A DNA stretch of 64,000 nucleotides from Amyelois transitella (Eukaryota; Arthropoda; Insecta; Lepidoptera; Pyralidae). A program made the position numbers and the translations under genes. The stretch is taken from contig NC_083523.1 in NCBI RefSeq assembly GCF_032362555.1, forward strand, positions 2,331,501 to 2,395,500, in the 5' to 3' direction. Of the stretch, positions 1-12,299 are shown piece by piece (the stretch's first letter is position 1; each line of letters starts with the position of its first letter). The notes beneath the pieces are model-generated. The model ran no database searches. It was not told where the DNA came from and saw only the letters and a list, made by a program, of their open reading frames with translations.

Positions 1-59
1 ACGACAGGACCCTGGCTTTGATCCCCAATGACCGCACAATATGGACTGTTATTGGGGAT

Positions 60-310
60 TAAAGGTTATGTGTTTGAACATTAGTTTGAAAACTAATCGA
101 TGCTCTTACGGTGAGGGGAAACGTCGTGAGGAAACCTGCACATTCAGGCAACTGGATGTTGCGGACGTCAGACAGGAGTCGCTTCGTGTAAAAATCAGAC
201 TTACCCAATCCAGGATCCATGGTCAAAAACATACACCAAGCTCCTCTCCAGAATGGCGAGGATGCAACCGGGACTAAAGTCAGGAGGAAGAAGACAGCTC
301 TATATGAAAA
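60..310 (+). repeat. Family E SINE body (tRNA-like), partial
   Basis: The stretch shares a core (ATGCTCTTACGGTGAGG, then 'gtgaggaaacctgcacattc') with copies near 11.94, 18.70, 47.74 and 51.90 kb. Its tRNA-like head is missing here, so this is a 5'-truncated copy. The short open frames across it on both strands are chance frames. Confidence 0.6.
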
Positions 311-934
311 ATGATGGCATGATGACCTGGTTTCGCATATCTTGAACATAGTTTGAGCTTGGCTGTGTGGTAGAGTAGTACTATCTCATTACGTTCTGTG
401 CATATCAAACTAAAGGCAAAAGCAATAACATTAAAAAAATACGGTGTGTGTTCACAAAAAAAAAAACAAATTTTTTCAAAGCTATTCATTCAAAACTCTT
501 AGTTTAGATTCACCTTCGAAGTACTCAACTTTTCGCTAAGTATCTCTCGCTTCATCAGACATCTGATCAGTATCTAGGCGTGGTAGTATCTTAACGTATA
601 GAAGCAAAGACAGTCAATCCCGCTTGTCAATAATGATAGATTGTACGAAGTATTTGCGATTTTACACTGACATGCCATAACAAGCTCTTAGCTCTTTCGA
701 ATCAGGAAGGAATTGATTTCTGAGCCTAACAAACGCTGATTGTCGGGTCTAGTCACGACTAACCTTTATTTCGAAATTGATCGCCTATTCGGTCCGATCT
801 CTGCAATTTTTATGCTGCTCTAGTATTTTCCTGGGTATTTAGTTTTTGCGAATTTGGATAAATAACGGCTTTTAATGTGCTGAAGAGATGATGTCCTCTA
901 CATTTTAGTATAGGACCAACTCCATGTCTTTCCC
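311..934. other. Stretch without recognisable gene
   Basis: No coding signature, RNA gene or recognised repeat was seen. The sequence is AT-rich with short chance open frames only. Confidence 0.5.
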
Positions 935-1150
935 ATGTTTTTTTCCGGACCGACACCCGGAAGTCCCGGGTTTGAATCCCGGCCAGGGCATGATAAGAAA
1001 CGAACTTTCTCTTTTTGGCCTGGGTTTTGGATGTTTATCTATATAAGTATTTATTATAAAATAAAGTATCATTGAGGTGGTATCTCGTAACACCAGTATC
1101 GAAGTTACTTAGAGACTAAATCAATCTTTGTTATCTGTCCCTTATAAAGG
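935..1150 (+). repeat. Family C SINE (tRNA-headed), partial
   Basis: It begins inside the tRNA-like head, with a Pol III B-box-like GGTTTGAATCCCGG, then the shared 'gcatgataagaaacgaac' body and a tail complementary to the 'gagttagcctcgaagtaag' seen in minus-strand copies. The head is degraded compared with the copy at 60118. Confidence 0.75.
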
Positions 1151-2127
1151 TATTTATTTATATAATTCGTAAGAGTAAGACAATATACGTAAGAGTTAGG
1201 GTTAATGCACTTTGTTAGGTTAAACTTTCCTGTTAACTGGGATACTTAGGTTAGATAGGAATCGCTTCGTGTAATTACCCAACAGACACTTTTTAATTTG
1301 ATGTGATCTTCTTGAGTGAAAAAAATATTCCAACAAAGCAACCTCAACTCAGGATACTGATGGTAACCATACAAACAAGTTTAGACAGTTCGCACAGAAG
1401 CGTAGCGGTACTAAATCAACCAATGACAGCGCTTCATTATTTAATAACGTGACCTGATTGGCCAATTTCCTTAAAACATGCGCCAGTCTGATTCTATTAC
1501 AAGAGAACTCGCCCTTAGTATTACGTAACATCTATCTGACATACAAGCCCTAGTAGAAAGTCCTCGTATAATACACACATAGTATATAACATACAGATAG
1601 TAGGTACAAACATATAAAACGAGATAGTATCGGGAAGTTGCGCCAAACCAGATTTCAGCGAGGTACAGTCGACGTGATATGCACTATGTGAGATTTAGAT
1701 TCGTATAGGTACCTACCCTACCCTTTTCCCAGATTACTTTGTCATAATCTTTGCCCCGTCTTATGGCATGTTAATTGTCAATACTTATTATCTAGTTTTA
1801 TAATTAGCAGGTCTTTCCTATGTATTTCTCTCTTGTGGATTTCCATTTCCAAACAAGTAGCCTATTGTTTTAAAAAGTCCTGAATCATTTTTATTATATT
1901 ATTGATAAAATATACTACGTTTTAAAATTAATATCGATGGACCCTCATGGTCGTACATAGTAACAAATGTAAAATAATTTGTGTACTTTTTAGTGGTGAC
2001 GACTGTACCTGCGTGGCAGTAATGATGCACGTTTAGATAAATGATTGTAACTTACGTTTTTCACATTATTGCGACACGAGAGAATCTCCATGCAGTTAAT
2101 TTTACTCAATATAAACTGAGAAAAATC
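1151..2127. other. Stretch without recognisable gene
   Basis: No gene, structured RNA or repeat family was recognised. Open frames are short and lack conserved motifs. Confidence 0.5.
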
Positions 2128-2376
2128 GGTATAATAAATAAATAATATACGGGACAAATAACACTGATTGAGTTAGCCTCGAAGTAAGTTCGAGACTTGT
2201 GTTACGAGATACTAACTCAACGATATTATATCTTATAATAAATACTTATATAGATAAACATCTAAGACCCAGGCCAATCAGAGAGTGTTCGTTTCTCATC
2301 ATGCCCTAGCCGGGATTCGAACCCGGGACCTCCGGTGTGACAGACAAGCGTAATACCGCTGCGCCACAGAGGCCGT
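2128..2376 (-). repeat. Family C SINE (tRNA-headed), full length
   Basis: On the minus strand the copy starts with a tRNA-like head (A-box region 'gtggcgcagcggtatt' and B box GGTTCGAATCCCGG) and ends at the 'acgggacaaat' tail. The head lacks a plausible full tRNA cloverleaf, and the shared 150-base non-tRNA body follows it, so it is a SINE, not a tRNA gene. Confidence 0.85.
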
Positions 2377-2717
2377 CTAAACGGTACATACTCTTATGAA
2401 ATTATACTCGACGAATAGATTTATTTTGACCAGATGTTTCAGACCGTATTCATATTCATAAGTGGAACCAGGATTCCCTCCAAGTAGGGGTAGGCAGAGA
2501 TAGTTTTCGCAAGACACATAGGCCACGTTTAAATGGATGGGATAGTGACGTTTACTTATTATGAGCTACTTGCTTCGTCAAACGCCAACAGAAACTCACC
2601 AGCAACACGTGTCGTCAAAAAATGACAGACAAACATCCACTACATGTTTTGACATCATTGCACACAGAAATGCCCGCAAATTAGTTAATAAATATTTCAT
2701 GTAATAAAAAGAAACAT

Positions 2718-2841
2718 CTTATTTCAATTTTATCATTAAGCCAAATAGCTGAATGTGGCCTATCATTCTTTTTTTCAAGACTATTAGCTCTGTCTACCCC
2801 GCAAGGGATATAGATGTGACTATATGAATGTTTGTATGTAT
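2718..2841 (+). repeat. Family A repeat, 3' part
   Basis: Shares 'ctgaatgtggcctatcatt' and 'taccccgcaagggatatag' with the other family A copies and runs into the TGTATGTAT tail. Confidence 0.7.
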
Positions 2842-3387
2842 TCAAAATAAAGTTTTAAATATATGAACTCCATCATATTACGCGTCGATCTAGTTTTCCG
2901 CTCCATATATTTCAGACTCGAGTAGAATAGCCTGCCTCCCTGTGAATGCATTACGTCTTTTTATGTAACTACTTACGAAAGCACTGGCTAGGTTTGTCTG
3001 AATCTGTTTTTTATTCGGTCGTTTGTAAAAAAAGTCTCATCTCCCATTCGCTATTCAATTCACTGAATATCGTCTACTATTGTTATTGTACTCGTATGGT
3101 ACAGTAATGCGTTGGTATCTAGTTTGAATGTTACGAAGTGGTCAGTACTTAGATCAGAATAATGTTTATCAGCCAAAACTAGCAGGCTCAAAACATAGCT
3201 GTTCCACTTCACTTTGCCCTGATTAGTGTTTAGAACTGGCCCACGTATCTTCTTAGCCGCGTGTATCTGAATCGACAGCCTTATGGCTGTTTTGCAACAT
3301 TTGTTGTACCTCACCTTTGTTTTATATCTATGATTGTCACGGAAACGTGCACTTCGCACAAGTTAACTTACTAGCACTTATTTATAA

Positions 3388-3629
3388 TCACGCCTTTATC
3401 TCTTGCGGGGTGAGCAAGAGCCAACAGTGAAAAGACTAATTGACCACGTTTAGCTGTTTGGCTTAATGATTGATTTGAGATTCAAATAGTGACAGGTTGC
3501 TAGCCCGCCTCCTAAAAGAAGAATCCAAAGTTTATAAGTCTATCCCTTAGTCGCCTTTTGCGATATCCATGGAAAAGAGATGGAGTGGTCCTATTATTTT
3601 TCTATTGGTGCCGGGAACCACACGGCACT
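3388..3629 (-). repeat. Family A repeat, nearly complete
   Basis: Runs from the 'cacgcctttatctcttgcgg' end to 'gggaaccacacggcac', the conserved end of the family. Confidence 0.8.
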
Positions 3630-4019
3630 TACTTATCGGTAGTACTAAAAGTACTAAACTTATTGATAGATCCTACTAAAACTCTACACACGTGGATATA
3701 TTAAATTGTAATTTGAATGTTTAACCATGATCTTATATGTGTTATATTGATCCCCTGAAGAGGTTGCGAATGTCAGAGGGGAGAATTCTTTAAAAACACG
3801 CTATGAAGCGAGGACCGCGGCAAAAGTTACACCTTGGTTAGAAATGGTTCGTGACACCAGCCTTATCGAAGCAAACTTAATCAGATAGTTCACTAGAAGA
3901 CTTGTAAAGGCCAAATCGCGACACAAATTATCGACATTGCACAATGCACTAAACCTAATGTTGCAACCCACAGATGCGGCGGGGGAGTGCCTGTCGACGC
4001 AGCGTGCCACTCAGGAAAA

Positions 4020-4160
4020 GATCAGGTATTTCCTATTACTTACCGGTGAACGTTCGGTGCGCACGCGCATAGTGTTGTAGTGTTTGCCGATAACAGTGAT
4101 TGTGTTTGTGAGACCTTGTGTGTTGGATTATAAGTGGAAATCTGCCAAAGGAAGTGAAGG
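4020..4160 (+). promoter_or_regulatory. Possible promoter and noncoding first exon of the R3HCC1L-like gene
   Basis: A locally GC- and CpG-richer stretch (GTGCGCACGCGCATAG) is followed by GT-rich, non-repetitive sequence ending at a fair donor (GAAG|GTAATT near 4160). That fits a TSS plus short 5' exon for the gene whose first recognised coding exon starts at 6402. Joined directly to 6402 it would put an in-frame stop just upstream and supply no ATG, so another exon would be needed. It could also belong to another transcript or none. Confidence 0.25.
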
Positions 4161-4513
4161 TAATTTAGCTTGTTAAATGTAAATGCTTAAATGGTTGAGA
4201 AGTGAATTCCTAGGTTGACTTAGAAAAGGTCAAATTTCATTATGACTTCTTCAAGGATCAAACTTACGACTAATTCAGATGAATAACAACACCACCGTGT
4301 CTAAGGATCTAATGCCAATTGACAATAATCATGGTAATAGAAAAAAGTTTAGGCTCAAATTTGTAAAAAAAATTAACAACAAAGGGTCTATAACAAGATT
4401 TATGATACTAAATGACGAAGTAATTATTGACGTCAGTATGAGATAATGCTGTTTTGTTGATTAGTTACAATTTAATTTATTATAAAGTTGACTAAAACAA
4501 GTTGTTTGGGGTC

Positions 4514-4587
4514 AATCGGTTCTAGTGAAATGTGAGTTTGTGTGCAATATAATCGGTACTAGTGAAATGTGAGTTTGTGTGCAATAT
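4514..4587. repeat. Two-copy tandem duplication, period 37 bp
   Basis: 'atcggt(t/a)ctagtgaaatg' and the following 'tgagtttgtgtgcaatat' occur twice, 37 bases apart, with almost no divergence, so the duplication looks recent. Confidence 0.85.
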
Positions 4588-6401
4588 ATTTATGCACAGA
4601 AAAAAAACATCACTTACAAAGTACGAATAAGGCCTATTATGCCAAAATATTGTATGCCAAAACCGTTATACCAAAGAACAATAAAACAAAAATAGAAAGA
4701 AAATATTTTTTTGCAATTAAAACTGTACTCGTACAAATCAAGTATGTTGAAACAACTAGTTATGATTAAAAACAACATAACAATGGAATCGGCAACGTAA
4801 ACAACAGCAAGCTGTATACCAGCGTCAATTCATTACCATCAGCGGTTTTTGACGTCATTTCCTTAATCAGTAGAAACGCAAACTTTACAAAGTGAATGAC
4901 AAATATTGTGATACACATTTGCGAGGAAATTGTTTATGTTAGAAGTACGCAGTAAATTATTTTTCTCTTTCTATCCTTTTTCGCATCGAGGGATATTTCC
5001 AATGCATTTTCGGCTGTTGATTATTATTCATTCATTCAGAAATTAATTGCATTGTTCGGCACTGTATTAAAAAATTATCCTTTTATAAATCTCAAAAGAG
5101 AAGACCTTGGTCACCGTACAAAATTTTATCAAGATTGTAGTTTAGCCGTGATGCAATCATGTATATTGCATATGTTATACTCGTATACTATTCATACTTT
5201 ATTTATAGTATGGAGTTCCGTAATGTAAACATTAATATAAATGCTGCAAGCCAAGAAAATGAAATAATATCTTAAGATAAAGATACTCGTAGAAACGGTA
5301 GTGAACCAATGATAAGATAAAAGGTGTTAACAACAACCTAATTTTGAGATAGTACCAAAGCGACACGAAAACTAATTTAGCTGATACTGCTTTCACTTGG
5401 GACGATTCATTTGTTTTATCCATTTTCATCTGTCAATATAGCAGAACGCCCTGATTTATTAATGTCACTTAACAGGGTTCTCTTTGCCATGTACTTTTAT
5501 AGGGTGCATTGAGGTAATCTTAACAAACTATTAACTCAATTCTGATTGGCGCTGATTAGGGTGTTTAGTGCTACTGTTGACATCAACGGTTGAAATCTTT
5601 AATCCAATAATAATTATTCGACGCACGTATTCGCATGCAACTCAATACTTATATACAAAATGATGTATGGTCTCTCTGTACCCATACGTATTCAGTGCAT
5701 GCACAACTTTATAGGTAATCTAGAGAAGGTATAATCTTCCAAGGCAAACCATAAGTAAAAATTATTTTTCCACCTTGCTTATATCTTCTAAGACGGTCCC
5801 ACAAGGATGTATATTAGGACCAATGAAAAATAGTTCGTTAATCATCAAATAATTAAATAAACTCGTTTTAAATTCATAAATAATTAAGTGATCACCTTTA
5901 TAAAAATGCATTGAAATCATCCAATAAAATCCTAATATTCAAATAGGGGCTAATCTTAAAATGCAACTATCAAAACAAGTTGCCGAAAGCCGAAAGTGTG
6001 CCGACAGTCGCACGGCGGCCTTGCCCCACTTGCGTTGTTACGTGACTGAGTAATCGTTCCGTGGTGCGGACTACGTGATTGTACTGGATTCATGCTTATA
6101 TTTAGATTTGGTTAAGCCATCTTCTTAATAGATCTCTAGATGTTGTCGTCTTCTCTTGAAAATCTTCTTGTATTGCCTTTTGATGCGTTGTTTCGCAAAT
6201 GAATGTTGTTGCAATTGAATGAACTTAATGCACAGTGATTTTGTGTGGCAGATGAGGCTTACGAAAAGCCTTTCAGTCAGATTTCTTTTGTTAAATCCTA
6301 TATTTATAACAGGTAATTCTGACCTCATTAGAATATTAGGTAATAACTAAGTATAGTAATTCATAGGCGTTATATTAACATTTAATTTGTTAACCCAACA
6401 G
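4588..6401. other. Stretch without recognisable gene
   Basis: AT-rich sequence with no recognised coding exon or repeat. The initiator exon of the R3HCC1L-like gene may be hidden here as a short exon, but I could not identify one with a compatible phase. Confidence 0.4.
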
Positions 6402-7507
6402 ATCTGGATCAACGAAACCTCGACGTCCCGATCGAGCTGTATACGTCCCTAGGGCGTTGCGAACGGCCGAAACTAACCCGACCGAGGAGGCCAAACCAGA
6501 GCAGATCCACCGGCGGAGCAGCCACAGTGCTGACCCAGCTAAGCGGCCAAAGTCCCCACAACCCCGCGACAAATCCGCCGGTACCCCGCGAAAATCCCTC
6601 GGAAAAAACTTCTGCAACGTATACACTCCTCCCCACCTAAGGAATCAAAGATCTCACACAGCCCCCAGCATAGACCAAGCTACGGCGAGTGATACAAACG
6701 AATCTGTGCCTTCAGCTTGCCAAGTGCCAAATAGTGATAGTGCAATATCTTATAGTGATAATAGTTACGACGTAGAAGTAGGTGAGAATTTTTATATAGG
6801 CGATTATTTCACCAATGGACAGCTAGGGTTCTTCAGTCCGAATTATTACGGAGAGTTTACAGAACCCGATCACGATTGGAGGCCAAATGAGCCTGACATG
6901 ATGGCTGTACCAGCGAATCAAAGCAATATTATTGATAATGATTATTTATATAGCAAAGATGAAGATGTCGAAAAGAAGGAGTTGAAACGTGCGTCACAAG
7001 AAATTAACAGGAGTAGTAAGAGAATAATAAAGCAGAGTTTTCATTCTGATGTGTTAATCATATCAGATCCTGTCGAAGAAGCGAAAAGTGAAAATAATGA
7101 TGTCCCGATAGTACCTGAAGTTAAGGAGCCTGAAACGAAGAAATTAAAGCCGAAATTAGAAGCTAAGTTGTCTTTAAAAAGAGAAGAGAATGATTGGGAC
7201 GCTGTGTTTGATGACAGCGGAGAATGTTTAGACCCCTCGCTTTTAGAGGAGCTAACATCCACAGTTGGGAAGGTGCATATAAGTAAAGCTAAGAACAATT
7301 ACGAGCAATACCAGACGAAGGGCCAAGCCCTGTTTAATGGGCCAATTGACGAAACGTTTGCCCATGTAGTTGAAGTGTACGACTTTCCCAGTGAGTTCAA
7401 GACCAATGATTTGTTGTCAGTGTTCAGTGAATACAAAGACACTGGTTTCGAGATTAAGTGGGTGGACGACACGCACGCGTTGATTGTCTTCAGCAGCGCT
7501 AAAATTG
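6402..7507 (+). CDS. R3HCC1L-like protein, large internal coding exon
   Basis: This is the longest exon of a gene related to vertebrate R3HCC1/R3HCC1L (R3H and coiled-coil domain protein 1-like, also called GIDRP88), a family of unsettled function. The exon opens after 'ttaacccaacag' and supplies about 368 codons. Near its start is RPDRAVYVPRALR, the family's conserved RPDxAxYVP motif. A long acidic, serine-rich, low-conservation linker follows, then the start of the RRM-like region (VVEVYDFPSEFKTNDLL, KWVDDTHALIVFSS). The donor is G|GTAAGT, phase 1. No in-frame ATG precedes the conserved motif; the frame is open back to the acceptor, so initiation lies in an upstream exon. An R3H domain, if this insect protein has one, is not in the sequence seen here. 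Continues in exons 17033-17147, 18022-18143 and 19267-19346. Confidence 0.85.
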
Positions 7508-10500
7508 GTAAGTGTTCTGAATTTTTTTATTTTTTTTTTATCACAATTTAGTCACTTAAAGTTATATGCTGCAATATTTCAGGTCGCGTCCTTTCATGCC
7601 ACAGCGTAATATCTGTCCTATAAAGCATATTTTACAAAAGTTGACTAAAGTCAGACTATAACTTTTCAAAGCAATAAACAAGGTCGTTGTTTTTTTCTAT
7701 CGTCATAATTAAATCTCAGCTTTTTCGCCGCTTGTTGATGTATTTCTTTTGCTTTCACCACACACCATCCCGATTTGTCAAAAATAACCCAAAAAAACAT
7801 GTCCATACAATAAGGTGATACTCGCTTTAATACCCACATTTTGGCACTTACCTCCAAAACTTATTTTATTACCATATATTCCGTTTAAAACTTTTGCCAG
7901 ATTCTATTTCCTTTTTAACCGCAAGAAATTGTGTGTAGTATGTTATTATAAAAGTATTTACGTAATTATTTGCTTAATTTGGTCGTGTTTACATCATATT
8001 GTCGGTTTGTTCTTCTTTTATAAGAAACACTGAAATCTCTTTTATTTTTTTGCTTACTTGATTGTTGTGAAATTAACTGATGTTTTCTGTACACGGTCAA
8101 ATTAAAAATTTCTTTATCTTCTGCTTATTTTAAAGGTATGATAATTTCGTTGCCTCCCAACAAAAATGGATTATTTATTTACAAAATATCTCCCGCATTT
8201 GTCCTAATCACAAAGATCTCTCCCATCTTTTCATTTAACCGGTTGCACCCACTACAGCAGTTATTCGGGGCCAGAGTTGGCCTCACAGACTTAGATCGAG
8301 TGACGCAAAGGAGACGTAACCTGTGACGCAACTTTCATTGCGTGCGTTGACGCAATTGCTGATTAGCCAGTTACGAAGACCTAGCTGATTTCTCGTGAAC
8401 TAATCAGCCATACCCTTTTAACGTAATCATGAGTTTCTGTCTCACTATAGCACCACTGAAATGCACCAACAAATAAATGATCTGATCTATCTGTTTTGCA
8501 GCCTTCTGCTGTTTGAAGAGTTTTTTAATTGAGTTTGAAAACAGTCAATGAAAAGATCGTTACATAGTCTTTAAGTGGACTTAAATTAAAATAATCTCTC
8601 TCACTCATCGGTACTTAGTGCCACTTGGGCACAAGACTCACTCAATACAGACCCATTGTCAGTGGTAGCTATTTATATATTTTCTCGTTAAAGTATTCCA
8701 TTCTAAGCTGCCGCTTTTCAAGCTTATACTCCCTATACGTTCTCTCACCGTTTTTATTAGAAAAAAAAAAAAAAAAATGGTTTTATTGACTCATTTCAGC
8801 AACATATTATGTACATACATCGTTCATATAAAAGGTGTTAATACATTTTCTAATCTGGTCCAACGCTCAGCCATCCATCATCAAACTAAGAATAAACCTG
8901 TATCTTGATTGGTAGAAGGCATCACGGAAGATCCGGTAGGATGTAATGATGTTTGTTTATTTGAGTTGAAGTAAAATGTACACTGATTTAATAATTCCCA
9001 AACTAGACGAATCTGTATTCTGGGAATTATTTTGAGTTAACACAATAGTTAACTAAGGATAGAGTTTTATTAATATGTATAATTGAAGATAAACTTAAAA
9101 CTATTGCAATAACGCTCTAGACCGCCTCCTTGTGGTAACAATTTATGTACAACGATGTGAACATCGTATATATTAATAAGAAAAGATACGTGGACTAAGT
9201 ATATTAAATAAATTTCATTAATTATTGATATTATTTAGGCAATAGATTTTCCGTGTCAGAGTAATTAGTTTCCTTATTGGAATATATGAGAATAGAAGTT
9301 TCCTTAGAATATTCTAGTAAAGACTGATCATAACACTATAAAAAGGGTTAATCATCTCTTCCACTCATCGACTTAACCTTTTGTTAAGCAATTTGACCTG
9401 CGTAATCAGGTCTCGGGTTTAGCACGACTGACTGCGAAGGTCAGTTATTGTGACATAATTATTTTTGAGTCCGTTGTATAGATTATCTAATTCTTTACCT
9501 TTTGCAATGGTGATTGTAAAATTATGTGGGAGTTAGCTTAGACCATTCAACGTAAATGGCGGTGAATTTACATGTATAAAATCACGCCTCTTTCCGGAGG
9601 TGTTAGCACTACATTTTACCCCAAATAAAATGTGGGAAAAGGTAACGACACAGAAGAAGTACACAATTAATATATTTTTAGAATTTTATCCTCTTTTCTC
9701 CTAATACATACGTAAGCATATTAATAACTTTATTAGGATCTCTTAAACAACCATCAGTCTTAGTTACCCAATGAACGGCACCCCCGAGGTCTCATGCCGC
9801 AACTGCATCTAACGTTACGTAAAGATTCAGTTTGAGATCAAGAGCGCTTCGCAATTGTTTTGCAACTTGCAAGTCATGCGGCGCAAGTCACTAGCGGTTG
9901 CGGTGGAGTTATTGAATAACAGATATTTCTGTGGCGACATCTCTGCTCCTATTAGCCAATAACAGTACTCCATTAGCTAATAAAAGCGAGTATACTAAAT
10001 CGGGATATCAAAGTTTGAACTGATGGAGCATAAAATCTCCGACTCAACATCGTCGGAGCCGCCGTTCCCAAGGGTAACAACTAGATTGGCGTTGCTAAAA
10101 AAAACTGAAACTGGCCCTTGGAATCTTAATAAATTGTCTTAAAATAAAACTCATGGTTCAAAGTGAAAGTTTACAGCGTGTAGTTTCGGTAGAGTAGTAG
10201 GGAACCAAGGAACATTATCTCCTAATGGATATTTAATAAAGGCACTAACAACTAATGTATCAAATATAACAAGGTGGGTTAGACTCGGGCAAACAATCGA
10301 TCTAACTTTGCTATCTGTAAAATATAATTTGCTTAAATGGCGAACTTACCCGATGTGGAGCTTAAAACCAAAATGTAAGAATGCTATCGAGAGATAGAGT
10401 CTGCGTTAAACAATATTTTGAATAATACTTACAGTAATTATTTGTAAAACTCTTGTGGTGAAACAGAGCGTCGTGGAAGTCATTGGGGAGGCCTATGTTC

Positions 10501-11939
10501 AGCAGTAGACGTCTTACGGGTGATATGATGAAAAGTCTGGTGATTTTATGATTTATAACTGTCATAACGATCGACTACCAGAACTTACCCCGCAAGAATT
10601 AGAAGCAACATTTATTAACTTTCTATAAGCAAAGCGTAAATATAAAAAAACTTGTAAATATAAAAAAATCGCTTCATCTTCGTCTGTACACCACACAACA
10701 CTTTCAATTTCATTTGCGTGCTCCACATTCAACAAGAGAAGTTTTGTTTGTTCACTTTGCAGTACATTGCTGCCTTGAACTTGAGCTAATTTTCATGATT
10801 GCTTATAAATCTGTTAATGTATATTTCAACATACCACTAATTTGAAACAGTCGTTTATTCGTGTTTTTGTATTATTTTCGTGTGCGTCAGTTCGAACGTG
10901 ATGTGATGTGTTTAATGGGTATGCATGTGAATTGAGATTTTTGGAAAGTACATTTATTTCGGAAAATTTAAATTGATGCTTTCTTATCGCAGAAAGTTGG
11001 TTCGGTAAATTCTGGATATAGTACCCATTCGCTTTTAATGTCTATTGATTGTGTCTTCTTTTTAAATATTTTTTTGTATAACAAGACCATTTACGCTAAA
11101 AAAATTCTTGTAATTGTTTTTACTTCTTTCTAAAGTCCTTTTTATCATTGACGTACTATAAACAATTATTTATAGTTGATCAAAGCTTTTTATACGCAAT
11201 TCTAAATTGAAATTATTAAAAGTACAAGACTTTTTGTATATGATGCTGAATTTCCATTGGAAATTTACACAGTGCCATTATTCATCTTCCTCTTTGTCTC
11301 ATTTACATTTTTACCTATCTGGAGAAGAGACCAGGATGCGCCTGTAACCATCCACCGTCTTTAGCTAGATAACATTATTATCGTTAGCTAGACGATTCAA
11401 GAGTTAATGTAAAATCTACTTTACTTTTTGAAGATGATGACGTTACATTTGAATTCTGACTTCATTAAAAGATGTATTTTTAATCTCCACCGCAGAAGCA
11501 CGATCATTATTTTATTCATTCAGATCAAATTTGTCTAGAACAGTCATTGTAGTTGACTTTGTATATAAGTATTTTCTCTACTTTTTGAAAATTATTTGTA
11601 TTTCCCTCTCACGAACTTTGGTCGGCGCTAATGAGAGACTCATACAAATTTACTGAGCACACTTCGAGCCGTGCGAAGCGAATCGGTTTTATTTGCCGTG
11701 TAAATATGCTATATGACATATTGATTGGGTCGTTTTGATTGCCTAGTTTATGTCTGGGGGTTTTTGTGTGTGAATTTCATTTTAGTTGTGGAATTCGCTC
11801 TTCTGCTTATATGATTATTAAGTTTAGCCTGTGGGTTTTTAATGTGATCTTGTTTTTCCGATGGGTTATTATTGCCTTCATAAAGGTATAAACTAGTACA
11901 CTTTCTACCTTCTATATATAGACTTAAGTCTTGGGTAAC
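7508..11939. other. Left half of the 9.5 kb intron of the R3HCC1L-like gene
   Basis: No exon with matching phase was seen. It holds an A-run at 8759-8777 and a short family B fragment around 9575-9605 ('aatcacgcctctttccgg'). The rest is unrecognised AT-rich sequence. Confidence 0.5.
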
Positions 11940-12125
11940 ATCTTCACCATTTGGAGACAAGCCCGGGGTAAGCTTTGACCATGGATCTTGGATTTGGTAG
12001 TCATGTTTTTACACGAAGCGACTCCCATCTGACCTCCGCAACCTTTACAGATGAACCCGCATCGGATCGATCATGGTTACACAGGCAGTTGTCTGAATGT
12101 GCAGACTTCCCTGATACACTTTCAA
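11940..12125 (-). repeat. Family E SINE body, minus strand
   Basis: Shares 'tttttacacgaagcgactcc', 'tctgacctccgcaacctt' and 'ctgaatgtgcag' with the other family E copies in reverse orientation. Confidence 0.6.
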
Positions 12126-12299
12126 CGCCCTGTAAAGATACAAAATACATATAAGTAAAGCTACCTAGTTGTTCTAGAAATCATTAAGCAAGACATATCT
12201 TATTGAAATATGCAGACGCGTTTCAGTGAAACCAACTATCTTTTTATTCATAGTCTGTTCTTTCAGCTTGCTACAAATATTATTTAAAGCACTTATTTA

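Noticed and set aside
2280-2376. Possible tRNA genes at the B-box-bearing heads of family C copies (also near 20045, 53345 and 60120)
   Set aside because: All are followed by the same non-tRNA body and tail and lack a sound cloverleaf, so they are SINE heads.
3060-3359. 99-codon minus-strand frame
   Set aside because: No recognisable domain, no nearby promoter or splice support, and composition like the surrounding noncoding sequence.
3801-4010. 69-codon minus-strand frame near the CpG-rich stretch
   Set aside because: No recognised motif; more likely part of the promoter-proximal region proposed at 4020-4160.
8759-8777. A-run as the tail of a processed pseudogene
   Set aside because: The sequence upstream shows no coding similarity and no target duplication was found.
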